From contig NC_071398.1 in NCBI RefSeq assembly GCF_022682495.2, positions 31,499,426-31,563,425 on the forward strand: a DNA stretch of 64,000 bases, in the 5' to 3' direction. This DNA is from Desmodus rotundus. Its lineage: Eukaryota > Chordata > Mammalia > Chiroptera > Phyllostomidae. Positions 58,678-64,000 of this stretch are shown piece after piece (position 1 is the first letter of the stretch; each line of letters starts with the position of its first letter). Under the pieces are notes generated by a model that was given only the letters and a program-made list of their open reading frames with translations, was not told the origin of the DNA and did no database searches. The position numbers and the translations under genes are program-made.

Positions 58678-58690
58678 ATCAGTGGTTGCC

Positions 58691-59036
58691 AGGAATTGGA
58701 GGAGAGAAGGAATGAGTAGATGGAGAACAGAGGGTGTTTAGGGTAGTTAAACTGATCTGTATGATACTATGATGGTGGATACATGTCATTATACTTTTGT
58801 CCAAACCTATAGAATGTACAATATCAAGAGTGAACCCTAATGTAAACCCTGGACTTTAGTTAATAATAATGTATCAGTATTGACTCATTAATTGTAACAA
58901 GTTTTTACACCAATGAAAGACCTTAATAATAGAAGGAACTGGGGGGGGGTGGTATTTGGGAACGCACCATGATTTTTGTTCAGTTTTCCTGTAAATCCAA
59001 AACTACTCTGAAAACAAATTATATTAATTAAAAAAG
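58691..59036 (+). repeat. LINE-1 fragment, 3' UTR after the SINE
   Basis: Continuation of the LINE-1: 'aggaattggaggagagaagg', 'gtacaatatcaagagtgaac', 'cctaatgtaaaccctggact', 'tgtaacaagtttttacacca' and 'caaaactactctgaaaacaa', ending in an A-rich tail. The mature 3' UTR pattern fits an L1M-type element. Confidence 0.92.
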
Positions 59037-60539
59037 GCAGCAGACCAAATTAAAAAGAGATATCAATGACATTTTAAAGGGTATGTGCAGTTGGAAAAAT
59101 ATACACAAATAGCCTCTTTAACACCTGAATTTTTACTCAGCTCTTTCTTCTCCTAACGCATGTTTCCCTGTCACCCAACAGAATTTTATCCTAATAGATT
59201 TTAGTTTGAAAGTCTTTTGACTCCCCTATCACAGAGAACTACGTAAAAAAATTCAAAAATCAAGATTTAAACACTTTCTTATGTTAAGATTTGTCTTCTG
59301 AATTGAATTATCATTAACTGTGAATAGTATGCAGCCGATACAAATGATGTAAACTTAGTATGCATTTTGAGAATTATAAAATAAAAAGTATATTTTTACT
59401 GAAAATACTTATAAAAAGATGGATTAGACAGGGGTTTTGTTTTTGAGTAGTTTGTATATTTGTGCATGAACATTATTTCCAGGAAAAGATAGGGTTGGGC
59501 ATTAATGCCATTCCTATGGTGTGTTTTTAATGTGAAAACCCGAGAAATCTCAATCACATAAATAGATCAGGATGAAAGGCTGCTGTGCTCTAGTGACATC
59601 ACTGTGGCCTCCTTCCGACAGTCAGATGCCCTGAACCACATGGTGACTGCCCGTGATTTTGATTGAAAATGATTTTGAATGACTATCAGCTGACAAGTCC
59701 ATAGTTGCCCCTCAGTTTTGTTGCAAACAAAGCCTGACAATCTCCAGAATTGCTAACAGATGTGTTTGCTGCAATCTCGGAGATGGAGGTGAGGCATAGT
59801 GGCTGGGTCCCGGTCTTCTTTTGGAAAGTGAGGGGTGGGTGACTATAGAAAGGATGCTGGGGAAAGGGACAATGCTCAGGCCTGTGTGTATGTGGAGAGG
59901 GGAAACTGGTGCGGGGCGGGGGGGGGAGCGTCCTGTCTTTGCCAACAGGTGTGGACATCAGATTCCAGGGCTTTAGGTCAACTATGGAGGGAAAGAAACT
60001 TAAAGCAGAAGTCCTGTCTTTAGCTAGAAAGCTTCCTGCCCCCAGGAGCATCTCTTGGCCTTCTCCCCTGGCCCCTTGCCCAAGACTGACCCAACCAGGA
60101 TCCAGGGTATGGTCCCTTATGCAGAAGAGGAGGTCCACCCAGAGCCCAGGCAGAGATACACCAGGAAGGCTGAGCAGAGGGCCATGGGATCAGCCTGTCC
60201 ACCTGGCATCAGAGCAGCAGCATAAAGTTGTACTGCACCAGCCAACGGTCAGGAAAGGTGGGGGCAGCAGCATCAGGGGTAACAGCACCTCCCTCTGTGC
60301 ACACACAGGTGCTTCTGCTTGTCAGCAAGAAATAGGCTGTCAGATTCAACAGAAATGCCTTCTTGGGGTGTCCATGAGGAACCCTACCTGCCTGGGCCCT
60401 GGCCCACCACCCCACCCTGCACTGTCACCTCCTTTTTTCTGGCAAGTGCAAGCCCCAGTTGGTCTAGGTCTCCATTTCTCCCCACTCCAGCCACTCTAGG
60501 ACTCCACCCAGCCCTTGACCAGCAGATCCCACCCTTCTG
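59037..60539. other. Gene-free stretch
   Basis: AT-rich to about 59,700, then GC-rich. I see no gene, splice-bounded frame or repeat I can name. Confidence 0.5.
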
Positions 60540-60960
60540 GCTGTTCAGAAAGAAGCTCATTTCTTTGCTGGTGATTGGCTCAGGTGTGGGCATGTGATCC
60601 AACCTTGGCCAGTGAGATGTGAGAGTAGGGGCTTCTGTGTATTTCCCTAGCTCCAACTTGCAGGAAGGAAACTGCAGTCTCCTGGACTGCAGTGTCTGGA
60701 GGCGATCCTGAACTTGCCACTGCCTTGTGGCTACCATTCTGAGGATGATGCTGACATTGGGGTGGGGGACACAGATGGACAGAAAGAATGGGGTTCCTCA
60801 GAGCACTGCTCAAGCTACTGAATCAACCAAGCTTGAACTCACCCTACTTCTGGACTTGCTATTTTGATAATAAATTTCCTTATTATTCAATATGGTTTTA
60901 GTGAGGTTTCTCTTTCTTGCAACCAAAAGCACCCTGACCATATGCCTTCCTAGATTTCAG
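60540..60960 (+). repeat. Probable old interspersed repeat, family not assigned
   Basis: Has the tone of an LTR or DNA-transposon fossil: 'gtgattggctcaggtgtggg', 'catgtgatccaaccttggcc', 'agtgagatgtgagag', and near its right end 'ttgataataaatttccttat', a polyadenylation-like signal. No coding capacity. Family assignment needs a library search. Confidence 0.4.
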
Positions 60961-61710
60961 CCATCCGAGGGCCACTGTGACTTATTAATCATCACCCTTG
61001 ATGCACCAGGTCCCCGATTTTACATACAGCCGAACTACCTGGAGCAACCGTGAAATGCAGACTCCAACAGACTAGGGATTAGGGTGGTAAGTGATCAGCA
61101 GCAAAATTTAAGGAGACACCAAAGAACTCAATATCTGAGATAAATCACATTTAAACCCAATATTGAAAATATTAGAATCAATGACAAAAACTCATGATGA
61201 GCAAAATATCAAAAATTTAAATAATGGCAGGACTTCCATTACAGCTGGCTCAGCCCAGCCCTGCAGTTCCTTCCCCAGGGATGGGGTTAAAGGGCTGGCA
61301 GGGCAGGAACCTGCCTCTTACAGTCAGTCATCAGTCTGTGTTTTCTTGCAGGTGATTCTGGGTGGTCTAAGGCCAGAATTTGGGAAACAACAACAAAGCA
61401 AGTCTCAAGCCATTCACAGGCAGGCTCCCCCTTCCCATCACACCAGCCCTGCAGGTGGGCTAAACTCCCTGGATTCTGGGAATGGGTAGCAGGCTCCAGG
61501 AGGTGAAATGCCTCGTCCAGGGTGAGGGAGAAAGCAAATAAGTGCCTGGGCACTGTCTTCCTTTGTTACCCCAGAGGTGGAAATGGACAAAGCCAGTAGG
61601 TGCCTAGTGGGTGCTACCAAGAGGCCCAGGCAAGGGAGTGGGATTGAGACCAGGAGGGAGGGAACTGTTAAAGGCAGCCCATTCTCCTAGGGCTACTGGA
61701 GCTCCATCCT

Positions 61711-61869
61711 CTGGGGATCCTGAGAGACCCTGGAAAGGCCCTCAGAGCCATCGACAGAGGCTCAGGGAGGTATACTTATGCAGCAGCTCCTGTCCCTCCT
61801 GGGTGAGGGCTGCCCAAGCCCTCATCCCTGCCTGCATGCTCCTATGCAGTGGCCAAGGAGACCCATAGA
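61711..61869 (+). repeat. Long inverted repeat, left arm
   Basis: 159-bp arm whose reverse complement lies at 62,093-62,251 with about ten mismatches and no gaps. Shared landmarks: ctggggatcctgagagaccc, gtatacttatgcagcagctc, ctcctatgcagtggccaagg. Confidence 0.95.
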
Positions 61870-62092
61870 ACAGGGCAGAGGGGCAGGTAGCCAGGAGCCA
61901 GAGGGTGTGCACAGAAGTGGGGCCATGGCATGTGGGCAGGGACTAAGGATGTGGCTGGAGCATGGGGACAGCTGGCACCAGCAGTGCCTGGACAGACCCT
62001 TACCAGCCTAGATCCCTGAGTATTCTTCTGTGGGGATCCCCCCACCTAACTCAGCATGTCTTGGAATCCTGAATCAGCATGCTCTTCTTGGC
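61870..62092. other. Spacer of the inverted repeat
   Basis: 223 bp between the arms, unique, no recognised gene or repeat. Does not itself show the arm sequence. Confidence 0.85.
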
Positions 62093-62251
62093 TCTATGGC
62101 TCTCCTTGGCCACTGCATAGGAGCATGTAGGGAGGAATGAGGGCCTGGGCAGCCCTCACCCAGGAGGGACAGGAGCTGCTGCATAAGTATACTTCCTTCA
62201 GCCTCTGGCGATGGCTCTAAGGGCCTTTCCAGGGTCTCTCAGGATCCCCAG
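62093..62251 (-). repeat. Long inverted repeat, right arm
   Basis: Mirror partner of 61,711-61,869. Similarity stops abruptly at both outer ends: left outer flank gctccatcct versus reversed right flank ctcaggcat. Confidence 0.95.
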
Positions 62252-64000
62252 ATGCCTGAGAGTCCTGGGAGACGCCTCCAGGGTTCCCAACCATTTGATT
62301 CCAGGTCATGTGTTTTTAGCTATGTCTAAGCGTTAGTTAGGGACACTAAACAAAGAAGCAGGATGGTGGTCCAGCTGAGAGAGTTGTAGGGTCAAGTTCT
62401 CCCAGCAAAGTCATTAATTACTGTGTGTGTGAACCAGGCAGCTAAAATCCCAGTTCCAGGCTGGGCCAGACACAGCCTCCAGCCAGGCAGCCTCAGAGAA
62501 GGAGCTTTCCTGGGCAGAGCAGCCGCCTGCTGTTTCCCATCTGTGCAGGTGCATTGCTAGGTGCTTTCAAACACCCTCTTGTTCAAATCCTGGAACAAGC
62601 CCTGTGGCAAGTTACAAACAGGTAAGGAACTGAGGCCCAGAAGACCGAGCACTTGCAGGGAGGTGGCTGTGCAGGAATGGAGACAACTCTGCCTAGGGCC
62701 GCAGCCTACACCTCTGTGCTGCACTGCTGCACACCCTACCCTGCTCCTTCCTCCTGCTACCTGGCCAGTCAGCCCTGCCACCCCTGGCCTGCCCATCCAC
62801 ACCGAGGGTGCCAGTCACAGGAAGAAGGCTGTGGAAGGTGGCCCATCTCCCTTGTAGATTGCAGAAAGGAACCAAGCATGAGTGGCCAAGGAGGAGGCAG
62901 CTCTCAAGGGGCCGGGAGCTGCTGTGGAGGGGTGTGAAGGCCCAGATGTGGTGTCTGTCCTGGGCAGCTACCCATGCACAGCTGCGGCAGTGCCAGCACA
63001 GCCCTCGGCCACCCTCTCCGGCAGGACCAGACACTTTCACTGAAGTGGTTGGTTCTGTGCACCCCTGGCCTCCTGGTGGCATGCTGACCCCCAGGTCTCC
63101 CAAGGGATTCTGGGTGAAGTTAGAGAAGGAAGGTTTTCACAGACTTCTCACCTAACAAGTACCCCGAATCACAAGGTGTGGCAAAACATTGAACCTTACG
63201 GTTCAAAAGACCGTGGGCTAGATATTCAGGTAGTGTTTTTTCACCTATAGAAAAGGCCAAATTTAAAAATGAAACTATCCATGGTGGATGATGGTGCAGG
63301 TGAACAGGCTGCAGGAATGTCCATTGGTAGTATTTCCTCCCTGGGCATTTTAATAATAATCAAGAGCTGTACACCAATCCAGCTTTTCTATGCTCAGATT
63401 TATCTACAGAAGATGTTTATTATATGAACAGCACTGTGTAACAATGAAAGGTAGAAGTGATACAAACATCCACCTGAAAGCTGCAGTTAGGTAACTCCTA
63501 GTACCTTGTGGGGAACGCCATCCCTCTATTTAACAGGGGAGTGCAGTAGGCTTTGCTCATGTCTGTCATCAAGTGAAGGGTAAGGAACAAATCCGTGTAG
63601 AGGTGGAGGCCTGGTAAGGATCTGGAGGGAATGCCCAGCTGCCTGAGGGCTCTGTGCTCAAGTGGCTGACCTTGCCCCCCCAACTTTGTGCTTCTCGAAT
63701 TCTCTGATTTTTTTCTAGAAAGCAGTGCTGCGGCATGAGGCAGCCTCGCTGGGAAGCAGCCTCATTCACATTCATTCCTTGCTTCCTTCACTCTCCCAAC
63801 CCGACTGGAGGTGAGTTACCAAAGCTCCTTGAGCCTCAGTTTCCTCTCACTGGCTCCCACATTTGTGGGGTGGCCCCAAGATGAGTTCCGAGTTCTCTCT
63901 CATCTTTTTTGTTTCATTGCAGATGAGAACCAGGCTATTTGGTGGCAAACTCTGCCACTGTGCACATGTAAAAGACAGTGTCAGTGGGACATAGATGACA
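62252..64000. other. Gene-free stretch at the right edge
   Basis: GC-rich to about 63,150 with an antisense MIR/L2 scrap near 62,560-62,645, then more AT-rich. No exon of the long CBFA2T3 isoform or of a neighbouring gene recognised. Confidence 0.5.

Noticed and set aside
55481..64000. First coding exon of the long CBFA2T3 isoform
   Set aside because: I looked for a minus-strand frame with its known Met-Pro-Ala-Ser-Arg start and a phase-1 donor and found none; probably beyond the right edge.

Overview
This is a window of mammalian nuclear DNA holding most of one protein-coding gene, CBFA2T3 (also called MTG16 or ETO2), on the minus strand. The gene is an ETO/MTG-family transcriptional co-repressor of haematopoietic progenitors. 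Eleven coding exons can be placed with GT/AG boundaries and compatible phases, from the ATG in exon 2 (22,277) to the stop codon (1,227). They encode 563 aa without, or 589 aa with, a 78-nt alternative exon. All four NHR domains are intact, including the C-terminal MYND zinc finger.

The host is probably a bat. Two tRNA-derived SINEs (40,622-40,890 minus and 58,484-58,677 plus) look like the chiropteran Ves family, and each has recognisable target-site duplications. The rest of the repeat content is old mammalian material: MIR, L2, L1M 3' ends and one MLT1-like LTR. The species cannot be fixed from this window.

Layout: 1-1,226 is 3' UTR. 1,227-22,309 holds the coding exons, separated by introns of 149 bp to 4.6 kb. 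22,310-54,217 is a 32-kb intron with old repeats, a 37-bp minisatellite, a diverged direct duplication and several AT-rich blocks that look like conserved regulatory elements. About 53,960-55,480 is a CpG island that should be the promoter and non-coding first exon of the short (MTG16b) transcript. 55,480-64,000 lies upstream of that promoter, probably inside the first intron of the long isoform, whose own first coding exon I do not see. No second protein-coding gene, tRNA or rRNA gene is supported.

The structure least explained by annotation is a long inverted repeat at 61,711-62,251. Its two 159-bp arms differ at about ten positions with no gaps, around a 223-bp spacer. Also worth a second look are an in-frame, stop-free reading frame running from the CpG-island exon into exon 2, a tandem NAGNAG acceptor at exon 2, and homeodomain/forkhead motif clusters in the large intron.
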